Below, piece by piece: positions 1 to 11,137 of a stretch of DNA of 64,000 nucleotides (the stretch's first letter is position 1; each line of letters starts with the position of its first letter). A model generated the notes under the pieces. It was not told the origin of the DNA. It searched no databases and saw only the letters and a program-made list of their open reading frames with translations. The position numbers and the translations under genes were made by a program. The DNA comes from Ypsolopha sequella. Taxonomy: Eukaryota > Arthropoda > Insecta > Lepidoptera > Ypsolophidae. The stretch spans positions 24,717,045 to 24,781,044 of the forward strand of contig OW203990.1 of NCBI GenBank assembly GCA_934047225.1, given 5' to 3'.

Positions 1-164
1 ACAGAAATGGTATAGTACAACTTTTACTATAGAGCCAACCATGAAATCTCAAAAAAAAAAATCTGCCCTTCCATACATTTCAGCCGAGGGGCATTGTATT
101 TTTCTATGAAACAATATTTTTTTTTTTTCGAGATACAGGGTTTGTTCCATAGTAAAAGTTGTTC

Positions 165-470
165 TTTGTAAATTATATACAATGTATATACAACGTTTAA
201 CAGAAAGGTGTAACCATATTTGAAGAGCTAATTCAGTCAATGCTATAGAACAACTTTTACTATGGAACAAACCATGAAATCTCAAAAAAAAAAATCTGCC
301 CTTCAATACATTTCGGCCGAGCGGCATTGCAATTTTCTATGAAAAAGTTATTTATTTTTTTCGAGATACAGGATTTGTTCTATAGTAAAAGTTGTTCTAA
401 ACCATTGACTGAATATGCTCTTCAAATATGGTTACACCTTTCTCTTACACGTTGTATAATTTGTATATTA
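165..470. repeat. Foldback (inverted-repeat) element
   Basis: An outer arm near 165-235 (with 'gtgtaaccatatttgaaga') is mirrored at 405-470. An inner arm 'aacaacttttactat' near 243 is mirrored by 'atagtaaaagttgtt' near 383. Bases 1-160 hold a second partial copy of the inner part. It is a palindromic non-coding repeat; the small ORFs over it run through the arms and are not genes. Confidence 0.6.
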
Positions 471-710
471 TATCTATCTATGTATGTTTTTCCAATTTAT
501 ACCGCGTTCTACAATAACAGAGTCAATTCTTAATAAAAATTAAAAAATATTAGTATAATAACACTTAAATTCAATCAATAAAATTAAATGAGGTCATACA
601 TTTGTCTCTACTTATAAAATTAAAATTACCAATACACTTTCATTTTTAAAGCGATGGTGATAATAAAAAAAAAGTAAAAACTGTTTTGTTTAATTCAATA
701 TACATATAAT

Positions 711-1085
711 ATAGTAGCTTATGCTACAAGAGCGAAAAGGAATAAATTGCTCGTGTTTTAAACGTAACCGAGTAATTTATTGCACTTACGCCCGTGTATC
801 ATACGACGTTTTTCAATGCATAGTGTGAGGAAATAAAACAAATATAATTTTCACAAAATTATGATTGGCTCAAAAGGACTGTATCCAGAGCCGTTAAACA
901 GTGGAAAAAAAGTATAACATTTATGGTACACAGGAAAGGCTGCAGGTTAGCCAACCATTGTAAATAAATTAAAAAAAATAATAATAATAAAGCCCTAGGG
1001 CAAAATAATCGACTTTCTGTTTGGTTTTGGTGCATAAAAAGTGGGCCTTTACGAGCACTTGCATTGAAAAAATACAAAAGGGTAT
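711..1085 (+). repeat. Interspersed repeat R1, copy 1
   Basis: This block, from 'tagtttatgctacaag'-like sequence to 'gagca..tgcattgaaaaa', recurs at 40128-40524 and 53452-53844. It includes 'caatgcatagtgtgaggaa' and 'acaggaaaggctgcag'. It carries no coding capacity. The third copy has a matching empty site (see findings), so it is a mobile unit of roughly 0.4 kb. This copy lacks a short internal piece present in the other two. Confidence 0.7.
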
Positions 1086-1320
1086 TTTTTTAATGGTTAT
1101 GTACATCATGCAACTTGATTATATTCTGCCCCTGCATCAAGCAGGAAGCTTTACACAGTCTTTTGCTGCAGCGCCATCTGCTGTTGCCGCCATATCTTTC
1201 ATACTCTTTGTAGAACTTGTTATTGTGAACAATTAGGTATGTCCTCCCATGGCTGTCATTGGCTAATAATACTGGAATAACAAAAATAAAATTAGGACTA
1301 GGGATGTGCAGTTTAGTTTA

Positions 1321-1960
1321 ATTGTCTTGTGAGAACATGGTAGAGCTGATGCCAGACTCGACTGCGGAGGTACCACCATCTTACTAGGAGACCCCCTCGA
1401 AGTAATTCGGGGGAGAGTAAGAGGACAGCTCACAGGCAAAAAACCAGAAGGCCCACCGTGCCTGGGACCGATGGATGGCGGTATCCATCCCTAATAGCCG
1501 GGCCTTATGGAACAGACTGGTGACAGTCAGCGGCGTCACTGGTGCGCAGTGGCGTGCACAGAACTTTTTGCTGGAAAAGCAAGCAATTGGTCAAGAATAA
1601 CAATAAAAAAAATATGAAAAAATTTAAATATCACTTTGAAAAAAAAAAGTTTGTATAGGAAATTTCACTCTAGGGTAGACATTGTCTACCCTGGCGTCAT
1701 ACAAAATATTTTTTTTCACAGTGATATTTAAATTTTTTCATATTTTTTTTATTGTTGTTCTTGACCAATTGTTTGCTTTTCCAGAAAAAAGTTCTGTGCA
1801 CGCCACTGCTGGTGCGAGGGTTCCGGCACCGCGCTCACCAACCCGCCTGCTCAGCGTGTGAGTATGGGCAATTTTTCCAGGATGACCGCCAGGAGTGGCA
1901 AAGTCCTGGAAAGGCTCATGTCCAGCAGTGGACGAATAGGCTGATGGATGATGGATGATG
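1321..1960 (+). mobile_element. RTE-tailed retroelement fragment, split by a MITE
   Basis: The block resembles 45357-45668 and, reversed, 24987-25345 and 27249-27505. Its right end 'tccagcagtggacgaa' followed by tggatga repeats is the tail typical of lepidopteran RTE-type LINEs and their dependants. In one frame the end reads QQWTN, close to the RTE ORF C-terminus. It is interrupted at 1547-1808 by a hAT-type MITE. Not functional. Confidence 0.65.
1547..1808. mobile_element. hAT-type MITE with 8-bp target duplication
   Basis: The element has long inverted repeats beginning CAGTGGCGTGCACAGAAC and ending in the complement. It is flanked on both sides by CTGGTGCG. The uninserted relative near 45515 has the same site once. 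An 8-bp duplication plus CAGTGGCG-type ends fits the hAT superfamily. Related copies lie at 32903-33312 and 38365-38623. Confidence 0.8.
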
Positions 1961-1969
1961 AGAACATGA

Positions 1970-2152
1970 TTCCACGACATGAATCCCCGAGCGGGTGTCA
2001 GAGGTGTTCCTTCCCAATTGTGACCTGTACACTTAGTCTTTTCATTGACGATAATTAAGAGTAAATAACAAGTTAATTTTGGACCGCGGGGATAGAACCC
2101 ACGACGTCTAGGTTAGCAAGCGAGCGCTCTACAACTCGGCCACAGAGAGATG
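1970..2152 (-). mobile_element. tRNA-headed SINE
   Basis: Read on the minus strand, the block starts with a tRNA-like head: an A-box-like 'tggccgagttgtagagcg' and a B-box-like 'ggttctatcccc'. It ends in the 'gaatccccgagcggg' region shared with other SINE-like pieces near 36.0 and 39.2 kb. It is not a folded functional tRNA; the anticodon arm region is not convincing. Confidence 0.6.
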
Positions 2153-2169
2153 AGAAATTGTAAGTAATG

Positions 2170-2375
2170 TATGGCAAACCAAAGGCTTACCAAAGGCGTG
2201 ATCCGCCGATTTAAGGTCGCTCAACGAGCTATGGATCGGGCTATGCTTGGGATATCTCTGATGGATAAAATCCGAAACGAAGATATCCGTCAGAGATCGA
2301 AGGTGACCGACCAGCCTATGTCCAGCAGTGGACAAATACGGGCTGATGGATGGATGGATGGCAGGTTTTATTAAA
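2170..2375 (+). pseudogene. RTE-type LINE ORF fragment
   Basis: The + strand frame encodes about 60 residues including 'VAQRAMDRAMLGISL' and 'DKIRNEDIRQRSKVTD'. This is the conserved stretch near the C-terminus of RTE-clade reverse transcriptase proteins. It is then joined directly to the 'tccagcagtggac' tail, so the intervening codons are deleted. It is a dead fragment with no promoter or N-terminus. Confidence 0.75.
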
Positions 2376-2699
2376 AAAAGAACAACATTTATTTCATAAG
2401 AGATAATATTATGCACGATCCATAAATATTAAACAAAATACACATTTATAGGTACTTCAATATAAAACGACGTTTGGACGACTCAATCACAAATATGTAT
2501 TAAAGTGTATTTATAATGAATTTCAAAAAATTAAATGACTCTCGACCATAATAATAATAATAATACAGACATTAATTTCGATCAACTACGATAATAATTG
2601 TTACACAAACATTCAAAAACACAAATATATAAAATTTTTATTAAAACAATTACAAACAATAAAATAATAAGAGAAAACTAAAACAGTATTTTGAATGAT

Positions 2700-2966
2700 T
2701 CAAGTACTGACAGTCAAACCCTTCCGAGAAGCGTTTGAAGCTAAACTTAGGTTGCCATACGTAGTTGTTAGTTCCGTTACTGTCCGCTTGGAGCGGTTTC
2801 CCAGATTCGATAGGATTTTGATGGAGTTTGAAATGCAACTATACGGAGATGTTTTCATGCTTAGGCTACAGGATGCAGTTGCGGCTGGTTGCATAAAACA
2901 GTCCACATGCGCTTCCGCGAACATCCACGAGGCGCTATAGAAGCCCTGGTCCTCTAAAAAGGCCAT
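2700..2966 (-). pseudogene. LINE ORF2 C-terminal fragment
   Basis: The minus frame contains 'WMFAEAHVDCF', closely matching 'GMFAEARTDCF' in the C-terminal part of the LINE at 41.2-43.9 kb. It is therefore a 5'-truncated relic of the same or a sister LINE family. No complete gene is present. Confidence 0.7.
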
Positions 2967-3567
2967 TTTGCATGAATCACATTATGATTCTGTTCTAATG
3001 CCATCTCTTTTGCACGCGTGAAAAAACTCTGACTCTATCCTACTTTCAAATAATTTTATGATTCACCCAAATCGGCCATTTTAGATCCCCAGATGTCGCA
3101 AGTTAGGGAAAGAATGAGTAAAATGTTCATTAGCATTAAAAATATCATAATACATTTAATATGGCCTTTAAAGCCGAGAACTGAAGACAAAGTAGACAGC
3201 TCTTTATTGCAGTAAGATTTAGTTAGTCTTCTCAACATATGTTAGAACTAATCCCGATAATTTTAATAATTAAATATACAATAGGTATATCCTTGGCGCT
3301 TTTTCGTTTCGGTACCTATTGTATAATACTATTAAAACCAAGTGTCATTTAATATCAATATACACATGAGAAATGAGTGTTTCCCAAAATATAATTATCC
3401 CAAGTTTTTGAGTTTGAACTGTTACTGAAATAGTCAGCACTCGTGCACCCTCTTTTCACGGACGATTTTTAGCTTAACAATATTACCTAATGAATTTTAT
3501 TACACATTACACATTACCGGCCACGTACAGTCGCCTGTATACTATTTTACATTATGTTTTATCCAAT

Positions 3568-3699
3568 AATGGCGGGTCAGGCTTGGTTGTATTAGTGCAT
3601 GCACTTACTTACGCGCACACGCAGGCGCGGGAGCGCGTTCGCACACACTGCAGAAACGTAAACGTGCATGCACTAATACAAATAAGGCTGACCTGCCAT
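3568..3699. repeat. Small MITE (inverted repeat)
   Basis: The left arm 'tggcgggtcaggc...tattagtgcatgca' pairs with the right arm 'tgcatgcactaata...ggctgacctgcca'. The GC-rich loop has no coding signal. The + strand ORF through it is an artefact of the palindrome. Confidence 0.65.
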
Positions 3700-4106
3700 C
3701 TTGAGATAAAAATCTTTATTACCTGAATCAATATAGCTTGGGAGTTTAAATGACGACCATTGACTTACACACATCTCCATAGTAAAATCAGAAAAGTAGT
3801 TTGTCTTCATGAAAAGGTACATCGCGCGGCTAATATGTGTGCGTGCTAGTGCTAATTTACTGTGCTATCTCCGTCTATATTTTTACATTTAGCACAGATA
3901 TAGCATTTAAAAAATAACCGATAATCGGTCGCTTAAATCCCATAATGTGATGTAATATATCATTGGTGCGTATTTATGCTGATAGTACAGCAAGAGCGGG
4001 CAGCCATTTTTATTCCCAAAGGTTATCGATTCCGGTTGTACATGATTTAAACCGTAATGAACGCGTAACGAGTAGTGGCATTGGGTAGATAAATTTGTGG
4101 GCGACT

Positions 4107-4262
4107 GTACAGTACTCCCAAAGTAATAATGCGCATACAAATCTTCGCGACTGTTCGGCAAAGTTCGTATTACACTTTCTATACAATCAATAAGGTCACG
4201 TGGTAAGTCCGGTCGCTCGGCTATTGATTTGTATGCGAATTATTACTTTTGGAGTACTGTAC
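4107..4262. repeat. MITE just 3' of a FLYWCH exon
   Basis: The 36-base arms (4107-4143 and 4226-4262, starting 'gtacagtactcccaaagta') are near-perfect inverted repeats around a short loop. It sits about 20 bases beyond the stop of the 4284 exon on the minus strand, so it lies in or next to that exon's 3' UTR. Confidence 0.75.
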
Positions 4263-4283
4263 ACCAATAGACAAGCTTACATG

Positions 4284-4537
4284 TCATATTTTAATAAACT
4301 GATCGTTGCGCACAATATATTTGGCAGGGGGATGATTGTGTTCGTTCTTCAAGTCGAGTATCACGAAGTTGTGATCCAGCATCAGTTTGGCGTTGCATCC
4401 CCTGTAGTTGTGGGTGGAACATTGCCAGACGTTGTGTTTGCTCAGCTTGCACTGTCGCTTGCAGTAGTACGTGTAGTCGTTCAACATAACCAGCTGCTTC
4501 CCAGTGTACCGAGACTTCAACACTAATAGTTCGGAAA
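4284..4537 (-). CDS. mod(mdg4): FLYWCH terminal exon 1
   Basis: This is an alternative C-terminal exon with one FLYWCH zinc finger, a DNA/protein-binding module. The acceptor 'catatttccag' precedes TT TCC GAA, i.e. phase 1 like all others in the array. The peptide of about 83 residues reads SELLVLKSRYTGKQ..., then W-Q-C, GCNAK and EHNHPP, so the C-C-H-H ligands are all present. A tail after the last His (AKYIVRNDQFIKI) resembles the tails of the 18380, 54696 and 59896 exons. The UGA stop directly follows ATTAAA-type sequence that could help polyadenylation. It is the most distal exon of the array, 11 kb from the next, with a whole LINE between. The locus name is inferred from architecture. 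Confidence 0.87.
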
Positions 4538-5433
4538 CTGGAAATATGGAGCTTCAGCGTTAGAAAAATACAAGAGTCTTAGGAAAATTTATGAAGTTAA
4601 TTAAGTACACATTTTGTATTCCGAAATAAGAGGTAACGTAACTAACTTGTGATGTAATCTGAAATGCTACTGCTACATTGATGTATATTGATGTGTAATG
4701 ATATTGTTCTTTGCATGCTAAGTAATCCTTTTAAAGACTATAAAAATCAACAACAGGTTCAAAATATTTGAAAAAACAACTTAATAGTATAAGAAAAACT
4801 ACTTATTTATATAATATAAATAAAGAATGTATGTATTTAGCGACATACGTCGCTTTGTATACTCTAAATATTATTAGGGTACATTACAAACTAGAAAAAA
4901 TAAATATTTGAATTTTTTCGAGGAATGTTTTCAAATATAGGCGGCGGCATATATTTATTCCAGTCCAGTTGGCAACTAAAGATACAGAATAGAGGGGCTG
5001 TCAGGTGAAATTCGAAAAGTTTTTTTTTTGCTCCTAGACTGCCTTTACTCGTATTTGTATTTAAACCGGGCCAATGTAAATGGGAGCAAATTTTTTCATT
5101 TTTTTTATTTCGAAAAAAGTTATCGTTGAACCCTTGTTCCTGGTCACTGACCAGATCTCCGGTATGAGCGGTTGATTAGATTTTCACCTTGTATAATTAT
5201 AGATTTTACCTATCATATTGCTGTATAAATTAAATAAACCTTGAATTTAGTTCATGTACGTTTATTATTTTATACAATATATTGATATGAGATTAAATTT
5301 GTCTTGTAAAAGGTGTATTATGTGTATCTACTTTACAAAATAAACTATTTGAATTTGAATTTATTATATTATTTTTCAAATATTTGTTTCCGATTGATAT
5401 TTTCTAGTTTGTAATGCACTCTAATAATATTAA

Positions 5434-5703
5434 TATACAAGGTGACTTTATGATCATCGTCCAAATTCATACTGGTGGCTTGGTAAGTGATCAGTATCAT
5501 GGATCAATAACAATTTTGGTGAAATTCGTAAAATGAAATTTCGACTCCCCATAGTAATTCACTCGGGACTGGAACTGAATTTCTATGGGAAGCCGAAATT
5601 TCATTTTACGAATTTCACAAAAATTGTTACAGATCCAAGATACTGATCACTTATCAAGCCTCCAGTATGAATTTGGACGATGATCATAAAGTCACCTTGT
5701 ATA
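5434..5703. repeat. Palindromic MITE, 'tatacaaggtga' family, copy 1
   Basis: The terminal inverted repeats start TATACAAGGTGA and continue through 'gatcatcgtccaaattcata'. The inner palindrome 'attcgtaaaatgaaatttcg' is also mirrored. A second copy is at 13484-13745, and 23084-23313 has the same kind of ends. Non-coding. Confidence 0.8.
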
Positions 5704-6925
5704 TAAACATTTGAATTGCAGGAAAAAATACCCAAATCTGGATACGATTCAGTTATTTATCTTTCTTTATGTATGTGGGTTCATGAGTGTGAGATGTGGA
5801 CGTAGATAATGCCGTTTTTAATGGAAACTCTCGATCGACAAGTTTTAACGTTACAATTGTAATAAACACAATCTTTGTATTTCTTATCCTTGTTAAAGAG
5901 ATAATCATTTATCATTAGTCGAGGCCCTCTGCGGCCTGCGATAAACATTGCTTTGATTCCTGGAAAATTATATAGAAATAAATAATTAAAGCTGTTATGT
6001 ACAGACTACTTTAGAATCTTATTAAGCCACTTCATATAAATCAAAGCGTATTAATAGTTATTTTTTATGCAAGGCTGGAAAGTTAATTTTTGGCGCGAGT
6101 ACCTTGTATTGAAACCTGAGCAAGCGAAGGATTCTAGGATCTCGCTTCGCTCGTGGTTCAAATATAGAATCCAGAGCGTAGCGAGGGTGTCAAAGGTACG
6201 AGACGCTAAATAACTTTGCTGCCGAGCGAAACACACAACTTTTCACCTCACTAAAGCGAGGAAAATGTTAGGTGCAAGAAAATATATATCATACGCTTTT
6301 ATGTTAAATTTATATCTTCGTCGCTGCTAGCCTCGCTCATATTTTATGACTTCTTTCGATTTTATCAAAGAACAAAAAAGAGAAGAAAATTTTAAAGTTT
6401 TTGTTTTTAATCAAATTGTCTTGCTGGCCAGTGCGATTATTCTTTAAATGAGGCTGGCGCATGTCATGAAATAAGTATTTGCATTTCAGTGGACTGGCTG
6501 CAGAGAATATAAACTATTACGAAACCAATGAGGTTCTATATATATGTAATATTATTGTACGAAACCTTTATTGAATAAAAATATTCGAATTTTAAAAACA
6601 CTTTCCACGCTAGCGGATAAAGTGCGCTTTTCCACCCAGATTTATAATGATAAACAGAGCCTTTCCGAGCTTGTGAGGTGAAAAGATTATTATAAACGTT
6701 ACTTTTCATTGAAGATTTTCGTTAATAAAATGACAACGATTTCTATTTTAATTGGTTGGCATCACAAAGTTAAAATAGCTTGGCTAACTATTGGTATTTT
6801 GTGATTATAGCTCATGTATGAAGTATGGGATTTGGAGATACTTCTTTATTTATTTGTTAATTGTTGATAATTTCAATATAGATCTTTACGCGTGGTGTAA
6901 AATCTTTAATGCTTGAATGAAGCCT
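5704..6925. other. AT-rich intergenic/intronic stretch
   Basis: No coding signal, RNA gene or FLYWCH motif was seen on either strand. Around 6100-6260 there is a repeat-like patch with 'cgcttcgctcg'-type palindromes typical of dispersed lepidopteran repeats. Confidence 0.5.
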
Positions 6926-7082
6926 GTTTGTATTTTGTTTTATATCTTTATATAGTCCTTCTTCAGTCACGTGTGCTCTGCGGTCGCGGCGAGTTGTGCG
7001 CAAAGCAAGTGTTTAGCGTTGCCCGAGCAAACGAGCCGTTACCTAACGTTACCTACCTACAAATCTACATGTGCCCTCCAAA

Positions 7083-8135
7083 ATGGGGCTTAAAAAGTGT
7101 GATAAATGTAAGAAGAATATTACCAAGAAAATACCTGGATTAGAGTGCAGTAGATGTGATAAGATAGTGCATGCAGATACTGTGTGCTCAAAACTGTCTA
7201 ACAAACAGCTGAACACCATCCGAAACACGCCAGGGTTAGAATGGAGCTGTGAAGACTGCTTGAAAAATATTTCGCGCAGGTCCTCCTTCATGATTCCAGA
7301 AGAAGAAGATGGTGATGAAGATGACTATGAGACTGCTGGTTCCATGGAGAGAGCTCCAGTCGTCGATGCCAATAAGCTGGTGCAAGATATCAGTCGGGAG
7401 GTGAAGAAGACATTCCGCCAAGAAATTAAAGGTTTTGAGAACACCCTTGAATACTTGAGTGAGCAGCTCACATCTCTGGAGCAATCTACTAAAAAACAGG
7501 ATAGTAAAATCAAGGATCTTGAAAACAAAAACAATGACCTACAAAATAAAAACAAGAATCTTGAGTTGCGAGTTGAGGTACTGGAGCAAGGGATTAAAGA
7601 ATTTGAGCAAAACTCCCTCACAATGTCTCTGGAAATAGCTGGATTACCAGAGATTTCATCAAATGATATCGGGAAGGTAGTAGAAACGGTGGCCTCAAAA
7701 CTAAATGTGGCGGACAAGGATATCCAATCATCGCGGCGATTGCCCGGGGCTAAGGAGAAACCTGGATCGATCCTCGTGGAGCTGAAGACAAAAGCACTCC
7801 GGCAACAGTGGATAGACGCTGGCAAAGAGCGGTGTCTCACCGTGGGTATGCTGATACCTGAAGTCCCGAAGGAAAAAGCTGAAAATCGCGTGTTCATACG
7901 GGAGGCCCTAACTAAGTACCAAAAGACCTTATTATATAATTCTAAATGCAGGTTATTAAACAAAGCTTGCAAATTTGTATGGTGTAAGTATGGTAAAGTG
8001 TGTGCTAGGAAGACCGAAAATAGTAAAATTTACTATATTCGCACTATGCATGATATAAATCAGGTGGAAAAGTTATGTTTAGCTCAAGTTGAAAAACAAC
8101 CACAAAGGTCTACTCCATCGCAAAGTCAGTATTAA
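7083..8135 (+). CDS. LINE ORF1: PHD-like zinc finger, coiled coil, nucleic-acid binding
   Basis: ORF1 probably binds LINE RNA and packages it. It has about 350 residues from ATG 7083. An in-frame GTG lies just upstream but is not needed, and an out-of-frame ATG at 7069 is short. Residues about 6-62 carry CDKCKK, CSRCD, H-A-D-x-V-C and C-E-D-C, a PHD/RING-like metal-binding pattern. An acidic stretch (EEEDGDEDD) follows. Residues about 115-185 are a coiled coil rich in K/E/N/L heptads. The rest has the 'SRRLPGAKEKPGSILVEL' type of segment seen in LINE gag-like proteins. PHD-bearing ORF1 proteins are known in CR1/Jockey-group LINEs; clade assignment beyond that is not possible by eye. Confidence 0.85.
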   Translation: MGLKKCDKCKKNITKKIPGLECSRCDKIVHADTVCSKLSNKQLNTIRNTPGLEWSCEDCLKNISRRSSFMIPEEEDGDEDDYETAGSMERAPVVDANKLVQDISREVKKTFRQEIKGFENTLEYLSEQLTSLEQSTKKQDSKIKDLENKNNDLQNKNKNLELRVEVLEQGIKEFEQNSLTMSLEIAGLPEISSNDIGKVVETVASKLNVADKDIQSSRRLPGAKEKPGSILVELKTKALRQQWIDAGKERCLTVGMLIPEVPKEKAENRVFIREALTKYQKTLLYNSKCRLLNKACKFVWCKYGKVCARKTENSKIYYIRTMHDINQVEKLCLAQVEKQPQRSTPSQSQY

Positions 8136-8182
8136 GTTTGTGGTTTGTGTAGTATAAGTGTGTAATTTGTCGGTTTATAAAT

Positions 8183-11137
8183 ATGGATTTAAAAATTAAA
8201 GAAATCTATAACTGTAGCTCCACTAATAAGTTTTTCAAACACCTACCACCTAAAACTGGTATAAGCCTATCATGTTTACATTTTAATATCAGATCGCTTA
8301 TAAAAAACTTTTCTACATTGCAGCAAACTATTAAAGATTGTACCTTTCCGTTAGACCTTATCATTTTAACGGAAGTAGGTGTCTCCGATAATATTGTTAA
8401 TTTATTTAATCTACCCGGATATAATTTGTACTCACAACTACGAACAAACCAAAAAGGCGGTGGGATTATTATTTACGTACGAAACCATATTAAATTCACA
8501 AATTTTGAACACAAAACTAAAACATTTGAAAGTATGACAGGCACCCTAAAACTTGACTCACATGGTGACGTAGTTGTGTGTGCAGTCTACCGACCACCAT
8601 CCACAAACAAAAACCTATTTGTCAAGGAGCTAGGTAATCATATCACTAAGTTTGACTCGAAAAAAAACTTCCTCCTTATCGGTGACATGAATATCGACCT
8701 GAAAGTTAACTCGTCATACAAAGACTTATACCTTAATGCGCTTAGCGAACATGGATTAATGTGTGGAATATCAGATTACACCAGAATCGAAACAAAAAAT
8801 GGTATCGTCACGAAATCTTGTATTGACCACATATTTGCGCGGTTCCCCACATTACATCCGTTCGCAGCAGTGCTTGATGTCGTACTGGCTGACCATCGAG
8901 GCATTGTCTTTACTTGCATTGATGAATCACCTCCAGTGTCGTGTATACAGAGTGTAACTAAAAACACTATTAATTTCAGTATCCTAAAAAAAGAACTCAA
9001 AAGTGTTGAATGGACAAAGACTAAAACTATGAATTCTCCTACTGATATTTTAAGCTTTATTTGTAACTCTTTTCACAATGCAACTAAGTCCGCAGAAAGT
9101 GAAAAAGCTACTAAACTGCTATGTAAACGTTCTAATCAATTTAGCGTACCCTGGATCGATAGTAATGTTAACCAGCTATGTAACAAAAGGGACAAACTAT
9201 TTTCCGATTGGAAAAAAAGTTTAAATGATCCTAAACTAAAATTAGAATATAATAAAACCAGAAATAAAGTTCATAAAATTATTGAAAATAAACGAAATAC
9301 ATACTATATAAAACACATTAATGATAACTTTAAAAATACTAGGAAAATATATCAAATTGTTAACCAAATGCTAGGAAGAGTGACATTGTCAATAGACACG
9401 GCTATACACAGGGCTTTTGACGCGCAAGGAATTAACACTAAACAAATTGCTAATAACTTTGCGCATAGCTTTGATAGAGCGGTAAAAGATATAATTCCTA
9501 ACTGTAGTATAAAACTATTGGATCCAAATAGTACCCGTAAACCCCTAGAAGCAAGTATTCACTTTCAAAAAGCTTCATCACGAAGCATACATAACATTAT
9601 AAGAAAATTAAACTCTAAAAAAGCACCAGGTTCTGACCACGTTAAGGTTTCAGATATCAAAATGATAGGAGAGAATATTTCGACATCTATCGCTGATCTC
9701 ATTAATTGTAGTATTAAAACTGGTATGTACCCGGACAATTTAAAGGTAGGTTGTGTAAGACCGATACATAAAAAGGGGAAACGAAATGACTATTCTAAGT
9801 ACAGGCCAATAACTCTGCTCTCCTCGATAGATAAAATTGTTGAAAAATATGTCTGTGAACAAATACATGCGTTCTATAAGAAACATGAGGTAATTAACCC
9901 CTACCAATTTGGATTTCAATCCGGTAAAAATACCTCAGACCTCTTGTCACTTTTCACCGATGAAGTAAATAAGCATCTAAATGAAAGAAAACATGTCCTT
10001 GCTCTTTTCATTGACTTCTCACGTGCCTTTGACACATTAGAGCATAAGCTGTTAGTTGAAAGATTAGATGACTGTGGAGTACGCGGCCCTTTACTAACTT
10101 GGTGTGCAAATTATTTAAAAAACCGAACGTTTTCTGTTAAAATTGATGACACATGTAGTGAACCCATATTGGTGACTGAAGGAACAGCTCAGGGTTCTGT
10201 CCTAGGTCCCTTGCACTTTTTGTCCTACGTGAATGACATGAGTAACTGTATTACTAACAGCACATGTTATCAGTTCGCAGACGACACTTGCCTCGTAATT
10301 GCTGACAAAAATCCACGGACCGCATGTGAACGTTTGCAATCAGACTTAAATACTCTTACAAGGTGGTGTCATGATGCAGGCCTGGTACTTAACTCAAGTA
10401 AAACAAAATTATTAATTATTAAATCCCCATACACTAAGCAATCACCCATACAGAATCTAGTAGCCCATGACCATTACTGCATACATGCCGTAGGTGTGAC
10501 AGATTGTAACTGCCCATCCATAGACATTGTCAACCAACAAACGTATCTTGGTTTGATAATAGATGATAAACTTAACTGGAGCCATCACATTGAACGAGTT
10601 TGCAATAAACTAAGGAGATTTCTCGCAAATATCACAATCCTCAAAAGGCGCATTCCGTTCAAGGTAAAGCTTATGCTATATAACGCACTGGCAGAATCAT
10701 ACATACAGTACGGTCTCAGCAGTTATGGTCGCACATATAGGACGTATCTGGACGATATTTATAAATTACAATTGAAAATCCTCAAAACCTTAGTCTCACC
10801 CCAAATAAAAAATCAGTTTTATAACAATGATAACGGTCTTTTTAACCACTGTAAAGTTTTACCAGTCCATACTCAAGTGAACTTTTTACTACTTCGAGAT
10901 CAATTCTTTAATGAATCTTTACGAAATACTGTTGACCACTCTGTATACACTCGGGCTGTTGCTAAAAAACGGCTTCTCACACAGCGCGCTAACAATGTGT
11001 ATGGCGAGCGAACAACCGGTTTTATGGTGCCTCGGCTTATCAATAGTTTACCTACCGATCTTTGCAACAGTTTAACTCCTATTAATATTAAGGCTAAATT
11101 AAAAAAACTTTTTCTTGATCCAAATAATTCATCATAA
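8183..11137 (+). CDS. LINE ORF2: endonuclease plus reverse transcriptase
   Basis: This 984-residue protein nicks DNA and reverse-transcribes the element's RNA. The N-terminal apurinic-type endonuclease is visible in FNIRSL, LTEVGV, GGGIIIYVR, VYRPPS, LLIGDMNID, DHIFAR and the final ADHRGIVF. Reverse transcriptase motifs follow: KAPGSD, VRPIHKKG, YRPITLLSSIDKIVEK, QFGFQSGK, LFIDFSRAFDTL, GTAQGSVLGPL and the catalytic box QFADDT. The C-terminal part has KLNWSHHI, typical of CR1/Jockey proteins. No RNase H domain is evident. Oddity: GPLHFLSYVND where GPLLF-type sequence is usual. The start ATG at 8183 lies 47 bases after ORF1 stops. Confidence 0.9.
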   Translation: MDLKIKEIYNCSSTNKFFKHLPPKTGISLSCLHFNIRSLIKNFSTLQQTIKDCTFPLDLIILTEVGVSDNIVNLFNLPGYNLYSQLRTNQKGGGIIIYVRNHIKFTNFEHKTKTFESMTGTLKLDSHGDVVVCAVYRPPSTNKNLFVKELGNHITKFDSKKNFLLIGDMNIDLKVNSSYKDLYLNALSEHGLMCGISDYTRIETKNGIVTKSCIDHIFARFPTLHPFAAVLDVVLADHRGIVFTCIDESPPVSCIQSVTKNTINFSILKKELKSVEWTKTKTMNSPTDILSFICNSFHNATKSAESEKATKLLCKRSNQFSVPWIDSNVNQLCNKRDKLFSDWKKSLNDPKLKLEYNKTRNKVHKIIENKRNTYYIKHINDNFKNTRKIYQIVNQMLGRVTLSIDTAIHRAFDAQGINTKQIANNFAHSFDRAVKDIIPNCSIKLLDPNSTRKPLEASIHFQKASSRSIHNIIRKLNSKKAPGSDHVKVSDIKMIGENISTSIADLINCSIKTGMYPDNLKVGCVRPIHKKGKRNDYSKYRPITLLSSIDKIVEKYVCEQIHAFYKKHEVINPYQFGFQSGKNTSDLLSLFTDEVNKHLNERKHVLALFIDFSRAFDTLEHKLLVERLDDCGVRGPLLTWCANYLKNRTFSVKIDDTCSEPILVTEGTAQGSVLGPLHFLSYVNDMSNCITNSTCYQFADDTCLVIADKNPRTACERLQSDLNTLTRWCHDAGLVLNSSKTKLLIIKSPYTKQSPIQNLVAHDHYCIHAVGVTDCNCPSIDIVNQQTYLGLIIDDKLNWSHHIERVCNKLRRFLANITILKRRIPFKVKLMLYNALAESYIQYGLSSYGRTYRTYLDDIYKLQLKILKTLVSPQIKNQFYNNDNGLFNHCKVLPVHTQVNFLLLRDQFFNESLRNTVDHSVYTRAVAKKRLLTQRANNVYGERTTGFMVPRLINSLPTDLCNSLTPINIKAKLKKLFLDPNNSS

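Noticed and set aside
7325..7972. Long minus-strand ORF inside the LINE
   Set aside because: Shadow of ORF1; no domain and no independent signals.
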